From assembly GCA_963989245.1 (NCBI GenBank), contig OZ022345.1, positions 30,606,827 to 30,670,826 of the forward strand: a DNA stretch of 64,000 bases, read 5' to 3'. How positions within the stretch are numbered: the first letter of the stretch is position 1; the number at the start of each line of letters is the position of its first letter. Positions 54,215 through 63,071 of this stretch are shown piece by piece. A program made the position numbers and the translations under genes. The notes below the pieces were generated by a model, which did no database searches, was not told where the DNA came from, and saw only the letters and a program-made list of their open reading frames with translations. The DNA is from Nansenia antarctica. Taxonomy: Eukaryota > Chordata > Actinopteri > Argentiniformes > Microstomatidae.

Positions 54215-54468
54215 ATGTCACTCTCCAAAGGTCTAAAGAGGAAAGGTGACGGTGAAAACAGGGCATTTATAGAGGAATGGACAGCGAACTATACGTTCAT
54301 CCTACCTGGTTTCATCAATGCAAAGCCGTTGTGAGACTCACATTTTCCGTGCTCACAATGTTCCCTTTCTATACATGCGAGTCGTCCTTTTCGTCAATGA
54401 ATGCGATAAAGACGCACGAGAGGAATCGATTGATGCATAAACAAATAAAAAAACTGCCTGCGGATTAA
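54215..54468 (+). pseudogene. Internally deleted hAT transposase (GTF2IRD2-like)
   Basis: An N-terminal piece (54215-54334) beginning MSLSKGLKRKGDGEN with 'WTANYTFILP', like the start of GTF2IRD2/SCAND3-type hAT proteins, is followed within a few bases, in another frame, by the C-terminal dimerisation block 'FYTCESSFSSMNAIKT' (to 54468). The zinc finger and all catalytic residues between are deleted. The same domain ends are seen in full length at 45670-47404. Confidence 0.75.
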
Positions 54469-55139
54469 AGTGACGTCCATATCACCAGATATCAAGCAAA
54501 TAGTGACCGATGGGAGATGCCACTTTTCACATTAAGTGAGTACCAAGCCTGTCGTTATTGTATTTAATAACCTAATTGTATTTTGTATATTTGGAATGAA
54601 TGGCTTATGGCTCATTGTAATTATTATCCCTAATAGCGCTTTTGCTCTGTCGTTTCAGGAGCATAGGCCTACCACCACTTTTGCGCCGATTTCAGAAAAT
54701 TTAACTGAATTTGCTTTGTTACTGTTCATATGTGTTGCAGTCACATACGTAAACATTACGTTTGAATTATTTAATGAGCTGATGTTATTTTTTTCAAACC
54801 ACACACCGCTTGTTGGCTATTTCAGCACCACGCCTTGTCCACCTACTTATGATTCACTATGAGGGGTTCAGGGTCAGTGCGCTTCGGTGCACCCCGCTGC
54901 CTGATTGTCTGTCCCTGTGTCATTCACGAACTCTCAACATGAATACAAGTACAATAAGCATTATTCAGGTGGAGGTAGATTCTCTATTCGGACATTATAG
55001 GCGCTATATGTGGGACTGTCGGTCCGATATTGTAAAAAAAAATAAAGTGGATTCTCAAAATAATCTGCTGCGCCAAATATTATTGGTGATGGGCCAGCAA
55101 TGGCCCACGGGCCGCCTATTGCCGACCCCTGTCCTAGAC

Positions 55140-55400
55140 CCACAACCAACCGCCTCCTTTTTACGTTATGGAAAATTAGTTGATGCTCAGCAAGCTAGCT
55201 GTCTATGACCGAAAGACGCGTGTAAATGTATGCTCCAGTCCCTCTCCCCGTTATGAGTGACTCAATTAATTTAGATTGACCAGTTGAAGTTTCCCAATTG
55301 TCCCATTGTGATGCAATTCGTCGCACGACAAAATTCGACAGTGCGGTGCAACAAAATCGCACGCCGTGTGCATTGGCCTTAAGAACTCTGACCAGAACTG
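55140..55400. other. Complex noncoding sequence, partial MITE end
   Basis: Ends near 55380 with GCACGCCGTGTGCATTGGCC then TTAA. On the minus strand TTAAGGCCAATGCACACGG resembles the end of a TTAA-target element, but no partner end is seen. No gene. Confidence 0.35.
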
Positions 55401-55454
55401 TGACCCGGGTCTGACCCCCAGAACATAATCATCTGTCTTCAGAGAACATCAGTG

Positions 55455-55585
55455 TCTCTGGTCCTCTTCCCCCCCCCCTTCTCTCCCCCCCCCTCTCTCT
55501 CCCTCTCTCTCCCCCCCCTCTCTCTCCCTCTCTCTCCCTCCACCCCCCTCCTCTCTCTCTCTCTCTATCTCCCTCTCTCCTTCTC

Positions 55586-55620
<35 letters not shown>

Positions 55621-56175
55621 AGAGGGCCACATCAATCTGTCACTAATTCCTTCAAGTGTGAAAGGGCCCTTGTGGTGCTTGTCGTCCAGACCCCCCCCCC
55701 CCCCCCCCCCCCCCATGGTGTAGTCCGGCCCCGCGCCAGGCACCAGATGGAAGGAGTATTAACCCCACAAAGGCTCTAATTAGAGCTACAATAGAGGACT
55801 GCAGGGGGGGGGGGACGACGACAAGTGAAAGCAGGCAGGCCGCCTGAGACGACAGAAGACCGCCCGCCCCCCCCCCCCCACACACACACACACACACACA
55901 AGCAGTAATATGGGGCTGTGACTTTATTAGCCTCATTAACACATAGGCCACTTGAGCCTCCCTCCACAGGCCTGACTAATTGAATTAAGCGTTTGGAAAC
56001 AAGTCAGTGCCTCCGCCCCGCCCCCCCCCCCCCCCTTCGCCCCTTGCCTCCTTCCCCCCCCCCCCCCTGGACCCACCCTGGACCCACCCTGGACCTCACC
56101 CCAGCCAGCTTGACAGCATATTGCCTTAACATTCATGGGGGAAGCCATAAAACAGCTCTATTATTAGGGCAGGCA
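55455..56175. other. CT, C, G and CA runs separating complex AT-rich islands
   Basis: CT tract (about 55465-55620), poly-C (about 55691-55714), poly-G (about 55805-55814), C/CA run (about 55868-55900), and C-runs near 56020-56068. The islands at 55621-55690, 55715-55803, 55901-56018 and 56095-56170 are non-repetitive, with homeodomain-type cores such as GCTCTAATTAGAGC (55771-55784). No coding frame. Confidence 0.5.
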
Positions 56176-56696
56176 GGGGGCGGGGGGCTGTGAATGGTTA
56201 CATTCCTTTAGGAATGGTTTAGTGAGTTAAGTGTGGCGAGGTGCAGAGGTGTGAGCAGATGGTGCTACGCTAATGCTACGTTCTAACAGCAACATACATC
56301 CAATGGATCTAAACTATGTTGTTTATTTTGCCAAGATTTACTAATTCATTCATAATCATTTTACCAATATTTACTAATGACTAATGATTAATATTTACTA
56401 ATGATTTAGTATCAAACATGAACATCAGTGTTATTTAATTGGAGCAGATTTTAACAGAACAGCAGGGGTCCTTGTTTACTGATAGTCTCCATGGCAACAG
56501 CCTGGCTATGATGTCTCCATGGTAACAGCCTGGCTATGATGTCTCTATGGTAACAGCCTGGTGATGTCACCTAACTTGATATTATATGGCAGATGAATCA
56601 GTGGTAAATACCAAGAATATCTATTTTGTTTTCAACATTGTATACAATGTAAAATAAAATGTAATTTAAAAAATAAATTAACAACACAAATTTGTA
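56176..56696. other. Noncoding AT-rich sequence with a triplicated CCATGGYAACAG unit
   Basis: Three tandem units of about 29-30 bp (about 56486-56570) share CCATGGTAACAGCCTGG (one copy has GGCAAC, one CTATGG). Nothing else is recognised in this stretch. Confidence 0.5.
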
Positions 56697-56947
56697 CATG
56701 TTTGGCATGTAGCGGTGTTGTAGCATGTAGCATGTAGCGGTGTTGTAGCATGTAGCGATGTTGTAGCATGTAGCATGAAGCGGTGTTGTAGCATGTAGCG
56801 GTGTTGTAGCATGTAGCGGTGTTGTAGCATGTAGCATGTAGCGGTTTTGTAGCATGTAGCGATGTTGTAGCATGTAGCATGAAGCGGTGTTGTAGCATGT
56901 AGCGGTGTTGTAGCATGTAGCGGTGTTGTAGCATGTAGCATGTAGCG
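56697..56947. repeat. 18-bp minisatellite
   Basis: Units GTAGCGGTGTTGTAGCAT in irregular alternation with GTAGCATGTAGC. Reverse-strand frames rich in TTPLHATCYN are artefacts. Confidence 0.9.
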
Positions 56948-57229
56948 GACGCCTTTACAATTTTACAATTTAAAAGCTTTATGGAAAACACACGTTTACG
57001 CTGCCAAGGCAAGTGTGAAGATAACAACAAACAGTGTTTGAGTGTTAAAGACGTGATTACCCTAACCCTAACTAACACATAACTCACCTTCATACAGACC
57101 AACTAACCCTAACTAACACTTGTTATGTCAGATGAATACCTGGGATTAGGACAATAAAATACAATTCTACATAAATATCTCTTACAATAATAGTATATAT
57201 CCATAGTTATCCATTATCCATTAGTATAC
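56948..57229. other. Noncoding sequence left of the LINE
   Basis: Contains CCCTAACCCTAACTAACAC (about 57060) and, at 57186-57202, one unit like the 25-bp minisatellite found right of the LINE (61771 onward), indicating that the LINE landed inside that minisatellite. Confidence 0.5.
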
Positions 57230-57411
57230 AAAATGGCGCCGGTTGGGTGGCAGCCAGTTAAACAGCTCAGTTAAACAGCTCCATCTTACTTCTACTTTTT
57301 AGCCCTTTTAATCTAACTAATCGCCTTTTTAACGCCTATACGACGTTAGTTGGTGATTCTCTTTTTCAACCTTTTATTTCAAACTTTTATTTTTTAACCG
57401 GAGTGCTCAAT

Positions 57412-60387
57412 ATGTGCCTGATAAACGGAGGAGTGCGGGTGTATTCCAGAGAGGAGCTCATTGCCTTTCGGAGTCGAGCTGCTGCTCCTCCAACAGGAGT
57501 GCCCAGCGAAATAAGGACACGCAGACGAGGAACGAGGGCTGGAGCGTTCGTGAGGGCGAGGAGAGACAGACAAGCCAAGAGGACCTACCTGCCGTCTGTT
57601 CTTATGGGGAACGTCAGGTCGCTGGTCAACAAGGCTGATGAGCTCTCTGCTCTGATGAAGGGCCAGGGGGAATATGGGAAATGTAGCCTGCTATTCCTGA
57701 CCGAATCCTGGCTGAATCCTGGCATTCCAGACGGAGCGGTGGAGCAAGACGGCTTCACCATGGTCCGAGCGGATAGAACCAGGAACAGCGGTAAAAACAA
57801 AGGAGGCGGGATCGCTGTGTTTGTTAATTCCAAGTGGTGCAAGCCAGGCCATATCACAATCAAAGAGCAAGTCTGCACTCCAGACATAGAACTGTTGGCG
57901 CTAGGCTTGAGGCCAGATCTCTGTCCGAGAGAGTTCTCCCATGTTGTGGCCGTGACTGTTTACATTCCCCCAAGTGCGGCCCCAGCGCGCGCAAATGACG
58001 TCATCCATTCCTGCATCGCGGGGCTACAGACTGCGCACCCAAACGCACTTGTCATTGTGAATGGGGACTTCAACCACGTAAATATGGAAAAGACATTGAC
58101 GGATTTTACCCAGTATGTCACATGTAAAACAAGGGAGAACAAAATACTAGACAAACTATATGCCAATGTGAAGGGAGCTTACACTTCCACTGCCCTCCCG
58201 CCACTAGGGGCATCCGATCACAACATGGTCTGGATGGAACCAACATACACCCCTATCATAAAAAGGCTGCCTATCACCACCAGGACTGTCCAGCAATGGT
58301 CAGAAGACGTGGAGGAGGAGCTGAGGGCGTGTTTTGAAACAACCAACTGGTGGATGTTCCAGAGAGTCCACGGGGAGGACATAGATGGTCTGCTAGACTG
58401 TGTCACAGACTATATCAAGTTCTGCGAGGAGAGCATCGTCCCCATTAAAAAGGTGCGGTGCTTTCCTAACAACAAGCCGTGGATAAATGGGAACATCAAG
58501 AACCTTCTGAAAAGGAAGAGGAGGCTGTTTAAGGCAGGGGACACTGAGGGAGCCAGGGCCGCTCAGAAGGAGGTGAAGAAGGAGCTGAGAGCAGCCAAAG
58601 AGGAATACAGGAGGAAATTGGAGGGCGGGCTAGTGGCCCACAGCTCCAAGGAGGTGTGGAAGGGTTTCAAGAAGATCACGGTCCACAAGCAGCCACATAC
58701 TGTGGTGGAGGGGACCCGAGAGCAGGCGGATGACCTGAACTGCTTCTTTAACAGGTTTGACCAACCACCCCCCTGTCACCCCCCACAGCCCCCGACCCTC
58801 TCCTCCCCTCTCCAATGTACCGCACCCCTGGCAACAGTAGCCCCTACTCCCCCTGACCCCCTCACACCCCAGCAGCAGTTGCCTCCCCTTACCAACACCA
58901 GGAGCCAGAGAGCATGCTTCACACCTGAAGACACCTGTACTCACAGCTTTATAACATCTGAGCAGGTGAGAAGGCAGCTCTCCAGGGTGAATGTGAACAA
59001 GTCCAGAGGTCCAGACAACATCAACCCCAGGGTTCTGAAGGTGTGTGCTGGAGAGCTGGCGGACACATTCCAACATCTCTTCAGTCTATCTCTAAGACTG
59101 AGGAGGGTGCCACAGCTCTGGAAGACCTCTTGCATCGTCCCAGTGCCAAAGAAGGGACGGCCCAGCACCCCAAATGACTACAGACCTGTCGCCCTGACAC
59201 CACAGGTCATGAAGATCCTGGAGAGGCTAGTGCTGCAACACCTTAAGCCCCAGGTGAAGGACTTCCTGGACCCCCGGCAGTTTGCATACCAGGAGAGCAT
59301 TGGGGTGGAGGATGCCATCATTTACATGCTGCACAGGGCCTACACACACCTGGAGAGGCCACAGAGCATGGTGAGGACCATGTTCTTCGACTTCTCCAGT
59401 GCATTTAACACCATCAAGCCATCACTGCTGGCTGACAAACTAGCAGTGATGTGTGTGGAGGACTCCCTGACGGCTTGGATCCACAACTACCTCACAGACA
59501 GACGTCAGTATGTGAGACTGCAGGGCTGTCAGTCTGAGGTGGTGGTGTGCAACACCGGTGCCCCCCAGGGAACTGTTCTGTCACCCTTTCTCTTCACCCT
59601 CTATACCTCCGACTTCCAGTTTAGCTCCGACCAGTGCCACCTGCAGAAGTTTTCTGATGACTCCTCCATCGTCGGTTACATCACAGACGACAGGGATGAG
59701 GAGTACAGGGCCCTGGTGGAGAGCTTTGTGCAGTGGTGCGACACCAACTACCTCTTGCTTAACACCAGCAAAACAAAGGAGTTGGTGGTGGATTTTAGGA
59801 GGAAGAGAAAGACCCCAGCCCCCATCACCATCAAGGGGGTGGAAGTCGAGAGGGTGGACTCCTACAGGTACCTGGGAGTACAAATTAATAACAAACTGGA
59901 CTGGACTGACAACACCGAGGCTCTTCTCAGGAAAGGGCAGAGCAGACTGTTTTTCCTGAGAAGGCTGAGGTCTTTCGGCGTCTGCAACAAGCTGCTGCGA
60001 ATGTTTTATCAGTCGGTGGTTGCCAGCGTTCTGTTCTTCGCCGTGGCCTGCTGGGGTGGAAACATCTGTGCCAGGGATGCTGCGAAGCTAAACAAACTGG
60101 TGAAGAAGGCCAGCTCTGTGGTGGGGACCGGGCTGGACAGCCTAGAGGTGGTGGCAGAACAGAGGATGGGGAAAAAACTGGCGGCCATGCTGGCCAATCC
60201 CTCCCACCCGATGTACTGCGAGCTGGCGGGGATGAGGAGCAAGTTCAGCCACAGATTTGTTCTCCCCCGTCAAAGTACAAAAAGATTTGGACAGTCCTTT
60301 GTTCCAGCTGCACTCCGACTCTACAACCAGGCCCTGCAGGGTGGGGGAGACCTGGGGGGTATTCCACGAAGCTCGATAAAGTTCTAA
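57412..60387 (+). CDS. LINE family E endonuclease-reverse transcriptase
   Basis: 991 residues from the first ATG after a leader; the open frame extends 9 nt upstream to a GTG. The last ten codons come from the inserted TIR element, which supplies the stop at 60385. APE-type endonuclease about 60-270: 'MGNVRSLVNK', 'LTESWL', 'VNGDFNHV', 'GASDHNMVW'. A Pro-rich linker (about 455-500) precedes the RT (about 530-800): 'SRGPDNINPRVLK', 'IVPVPKK', 'YRPVALTP', 'FFDFSSAFNTI', 'NTGAPQGTVLSPFLF' and, at 59650-59661, FSDD in place of the usual FADD/YADD. Both catalytic aspartates remain. The C-terminal domain is complete to LYNQALQGGGD. Possibly only a few residues are lost. Confidence 0.9.
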   Translation: MCLINGGVRVYSREELIAFRSRAAAPPTGVPSEIRTRRRGTRAGAFVRARRDRQAKRTYLPSVLMGNVRSLVNKADELSALMKGQGEYGKCSLLFLTESWLNPGIPDGAVEQDGFTMVRADRTRNSGKNKGGGIAVFVNSKWCKPGHITIKEQVCTPDIELLALGLRPDLCPREFSHVVAVTVYIPPSAAPARANDVIHSCIAGLQTAHPNALVIVNGDFNHVNMEKTLTDFTQYVTCKTRENKILDKLYANVKGAYTSTALPPLGASDHNMVWMEPTYTPIIKRLPITTRTVQQWSEDVEEELRACFETTNWWMFQRVHGEDIDGLLDCVTDYIKFCEESIVPIKKVRCFPNNKPWINGNIKNLLKRKRRLFKAGDTEGARAAQKEVKKELRAAKEEYRRKLEGGLVAHSSKEVWKGFKKITVHKQPHTVVEGTREQADDLNCFFNRFDQPPPCHPPQPPTLSSPLQCTAPLATVAPTPPDPLTPQQQLPPLTNTRSQRACFTPEDTCTHSFITSEQVRRQLSRVNVNKSRGPDNINPRVLKVCAGELADTFQHLFSLSLRLRRVPQLWKTSCIVPVPKKGRPSTPNDYRPVALTPQVMKILERLVLQHLKPQVKDFLDPRQFAYQESIGVEDAIIYMLHRAYTHLERPQSMVRTMFFDFSSAFNTIKPSLLADKLAVMCVEDSLTAWIHNYLTDRRQYVRLQGCQSEVVVCNTGAPQGTVLSPFLFTLYTSDFQFSSDQCHLQKFSDDSSIVGYITDDRDEEYRALVESFVQWCDTNYLLLNTSKTKELVVDFRRKRKTPAPITIKGVEVERVDSYRYLGVQINNKLDWTDNTEALLRKGQSRLFFLRRLRSFGVCNKLLRMFYQSVVASVLFFAVACWGGNICARDAAKLNKLVKKASSVVGTGLDSLEVVAEQRMGKKLAAMLANPSHPMYCELAGMRSKFSHRFVLPRQSTKRFGQSFVPAALRLYNQALQGGGDLGGIPRSSIKF

Positions 60388-60823
60388 GCCTCGATAAAGT
60401 TTTAAGCCTCGATAATGTTAGCTTGTGTTCGGTGCCATCAATGTGGCTCAAATAATTCGCTGCTTGGTTGAGCTCCTTCTGAGTCAGATATAACTAGCCT
60501 GGTCGCGACCAGGCTAAAACACAGGCTATAGTGAGACGCGCGTCAAAAAAGGCTCACAGGCGGAAACTACATCCCGAACGACAGTTCCTCCCTAGGAAAT
60601 ATTAGTTCCCACTTCACAAGAGATAGATAGATTAGATCGTTTGACTGTGTGATAGATAGATAATTTGATATTTTGAAAGTGTGATCGATCGATAGATAGT
60701 TTGATTGTGTGATAGATAACTTGATATTTTGAAAGTGTGATAGATAGATCGATATATCAATAAAGAAAAGAGTGTAAAAAAAAAAGTAATTGTCTCAACT
60801 TGCATTGCCGTCATCACAGCGGT

Positions 60824-60913
60824 CTGGCTGGCGTAGTGGTTAAGGCTGCGGACTCGAGTTCCAAAGGTTGCGAGTTCGAGACTTGACTAAGTCATTCTTT
60901 TTTTTTTTTTTTA
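60824..60913 (+). ncRNA. tRNA-like pol III module, plus strand
   Basis: A box TGGCGTAGTGG (60829-60839) and B box GTTCGAGAC (60874-60882) match pol III consensus at tRNA-like spacing, followed by a T-run (60898-60913) that would terminate pol III. The acceptor and T stems do not pair well, so this is a tRNA-derived relic, not a tRNA gene. Confidence 0.45.
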
Positions 60914-61053
60914 CATTTAACCGAAGATTTCATGCAAAGGTTTCAAACACCATTGTAATCGTGTCAGTTCTTGTAAATTAGCCTGCACCATAATTTTATA
61001 GCCTACAATACTTTTTTAGATGAGATTTAAGATTAGATTCAGACAACGAAATG

Positions 61054-61148
61054 CAGTAAAAAGTGCGTCTGTAGAGGGATTCGAACCACTGATATAAAAT
61101 GACGAATAAATCCTATGGCAGCAGTCAATACCACTAGGCCATTGTGGC
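61054..61148 (-). ncRNA. tRNA-like pol III module, minus strand
   Basis: On the minus strand: A box TGGCCTAGTGG (61141-61131), B box GGTTCGAATCC (61087-61077), then TTTTT (61063-61059). Resembles a type II (Ser/Leu) tRNA in the A-box region but stems are poor. A pseudo-tRNA. Confidence 0.5.
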
Positions 61149-61770
61149 AATATGACGGTTTGTAGCCTGCTGCGGATATCACCACAGTAGTAATATTCAT
61201 TTATTAAAATATGAACATATAACAATAACTGGGACTAGTATGACCTACGCATTTAATCGGTCAGCAATTTCTTGCCAAACCATTTCCCTCGCCTCGTTAA
61301 TTGCGGCAGTATTGCACTATTTTACATCTTATTTTTCCGTCTTCATAAAAATCAATAATTCGGAATGCTGCGCAAATGTAGTACCCCTGCAGAGTGGAGT
61401 ATCTTCATTTCGACAGATCGACACTTCAGGGCTTTTTATGTCTGCGTGCACGCGCCCATATCGAAGATTTGTAAGCCTGTCTTCTGTGAACACTGATGAC
61501 ACAAGGCTGATCCTCGTTCGAGGAATCACCTGAGGCTTGAATTCCAATCTCGAGTTGCCTGAGCGCCGCATTTATTTATATCGCAGCTAAACTGATCCAC
61601 CTTTAGTGGAATGACCCCCTGGAGCTGGAACTTTGGAACTTGGAACTTTTTACTTATTGAGCCTGCACTGTTTTATCTATTTATTTATTGAATGTTTTCT
61701 GTCTGCCCTAACTAAGCTGTTTGACAACAAAATTTCCCCATTGGGGACAATAAAGGTTTTCATCATCATC

Positions 61771-62480
61771 ATAAACAATAATAGTCTATATCCATATAAA
61801 CAATAATAGCCTATATCCATATAAACAATAATAGTCTATATCCATATAAACAATAATAGTCTATATAAAGAATACTATTCAACATGTATATAAACAATAA
61901 TATTCTATATTTATATAAACAATAATACTCTATATTCATATAAACAATAATATTCTATATTTATATGAACAATAATACTCTATATTTACATAAACAATAA
62001 TATTCTATATTTATATAAACAATAATACTATATATTCATATAAACAATACTATTATATATTTATATAAACAATAATACTCTATATTTACATAAACAATAA
62101 TATTATATATTTGTATGAACATTAATACTCTATATTCATATAAACATTAATACTCTATATTTATACAAACATTAATACTCTATATTCATAAAAACATTAA
62201 TACTCTATATTCATACAAACATTAATACTCTATATTCATACAAACATTAATACTCTATATTTATACAAACATTAATACTCTATATTTATGCAAACATTAA
62301 TAGTCTATATTCATACAAACAATAATACTCTATATCCATACAAACATTAATACTCTATATTTATACAAACATTAATACTCTATATTCATACAAACAATAA
62401 TACTCTATATTTATATATAACCAATAATACTCTATATTCATACAAACAATAATACTCTATATTTATACAAACAATAACAC
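61771..62480. repeat. 25-bp AT-rich minisatellite
   Basis: About 28 units with core ACAATAATACTCTATATT and variants (AACATTAATACTC). One related unit lies left of LINE E at about 57186. Confidence 0.92.
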
Positions 62481-62668
62481 CTGGTCTAGCCCTGGTCTAA
62501 CCCTGGTCTAACCCTGGTCTAACCCTGGTTCTAACCCTGGTCTTACCCTCCCTAACCCTGGTCTAACCCTGCTCTAACCCTGCTCTAACCCTGCTCTAAC
62601 CCTGGTCTAACCCTGGTCTAACCCTGCTCTAACCCTGGTCTAACCCTGGTCTAACCCTGGTCTAACCC
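62475..62668. repeat. 11-bp array containing TAACCC
   Basis: Units CTGGTCTAACC (variants CTGCTCTAACC). Each contains TAACCC, the telomeric C-strand hexamer in register. Confidence 0.92.
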
Positions 62669-62908
62669 AGATCTGGCCTACTCCACTGACGGTATCTTTA
62701 TTATGTTCCTTCAACAAGCTCAAATATTGAACAAAAATGATAAATCAGTCAATACAAGGTTGCAAGAAATATTCCACTGTCATATTCTATAGAGAGAGAA
62801 CATTTACAACCCTCAAACTGCTTGAGAACGGAAAGAGAAAACGTTTGTTTTATGAATTACATTGTCATTCTCAAAGAGACGACCTGTATGAATGCACATC
62901 CAATGATC
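62669..62908. other. Complex noncoding sequence
   Basis: AT-rich, no motif, gene or repeat recognised. A 60-codon open frame (62737-62919) has no recognisable domain. Confidence 0.4.
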
Positions 62909-63007
62909 TCACAATGTAGAGAGACGAAACAGACACAATGTAGAGGGTAGAAACAGACACAATGTAGAGGGTAGAAACAGACACAATGTAGAGGGTAGAA
63001 ACAAACA
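62909..63007. repeat. 24-bp minisatellite
   Basis: Four units with core ACAATGTAGAGGGTAGAAAC. Confidence 0.92.
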
Positions 63008-63071
63008 GCGCTGTTAAACGGTTTTAATTTGTTTGGATATTAATTACACAAACCTCAGCCAGGCTTTCAAG

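Larger units (their letters stand above)
52318..55131 (+). mobile_element. Non-autonomous hAT transposon with 8-bp target duplication
   Basis: Ends CAGGGGTCGGCAATTAGG and CCTATTGCCGACCCCTG, flanked by a perfect 8-bp duplication TCCTAGAC (52310-52317, 55132-55139). It holds a transposase remnant with a large internal deletion (54215-54468), a second TIR element (52441-53580) and a SINE (about 53668-53890). Confidence 0.95.
60356..61618. mobile_element. TIR element with tRNA-like modules, inserted in LINE E
   Basis: Ends GGGGTATTCCACGAAG and CTTTAGTGGAATGACCCC form imperfect inverted repeats. CTGG flanks both (60352-60355, 61619-61622), a possible 4-bp duplication. The LINE's 3' UTR resumes at 61619. 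Inside are a 22-bp perfect palindrome (60495-60516), GATA-like tandem units (about 60620-60765) and two tRNA-like modules in opposite orientation. No transposase. Confidence 0.75.
57230..61774 (+). mobile_element. Nearly full-length LINE (family E), split by a TIR element
   Basis: The 5' end is AAAATGGCGCCGG, then a 170-bp leader, a long ORF (57412-60355), an insertion (60356-61618), and a short 3' UTR with GGGGACAATAAAGG and an ATC tail (about 61757-61772). The 25-bp minisatellite lies on both sides. EN and RT resemble Rex1-like/Jockey-superfamily fish LINEs. No separate ORF1 is seen, so either it lacks one or the copy is 5'-shortened. Confidence 0.88.

Noticed and set aside
61054..61148. 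Functional tRNA-Ser/Leu gene
   Set aside because: A and B boxes are good, but acceptor and T stems do not pair and it lies inside a TIR element.
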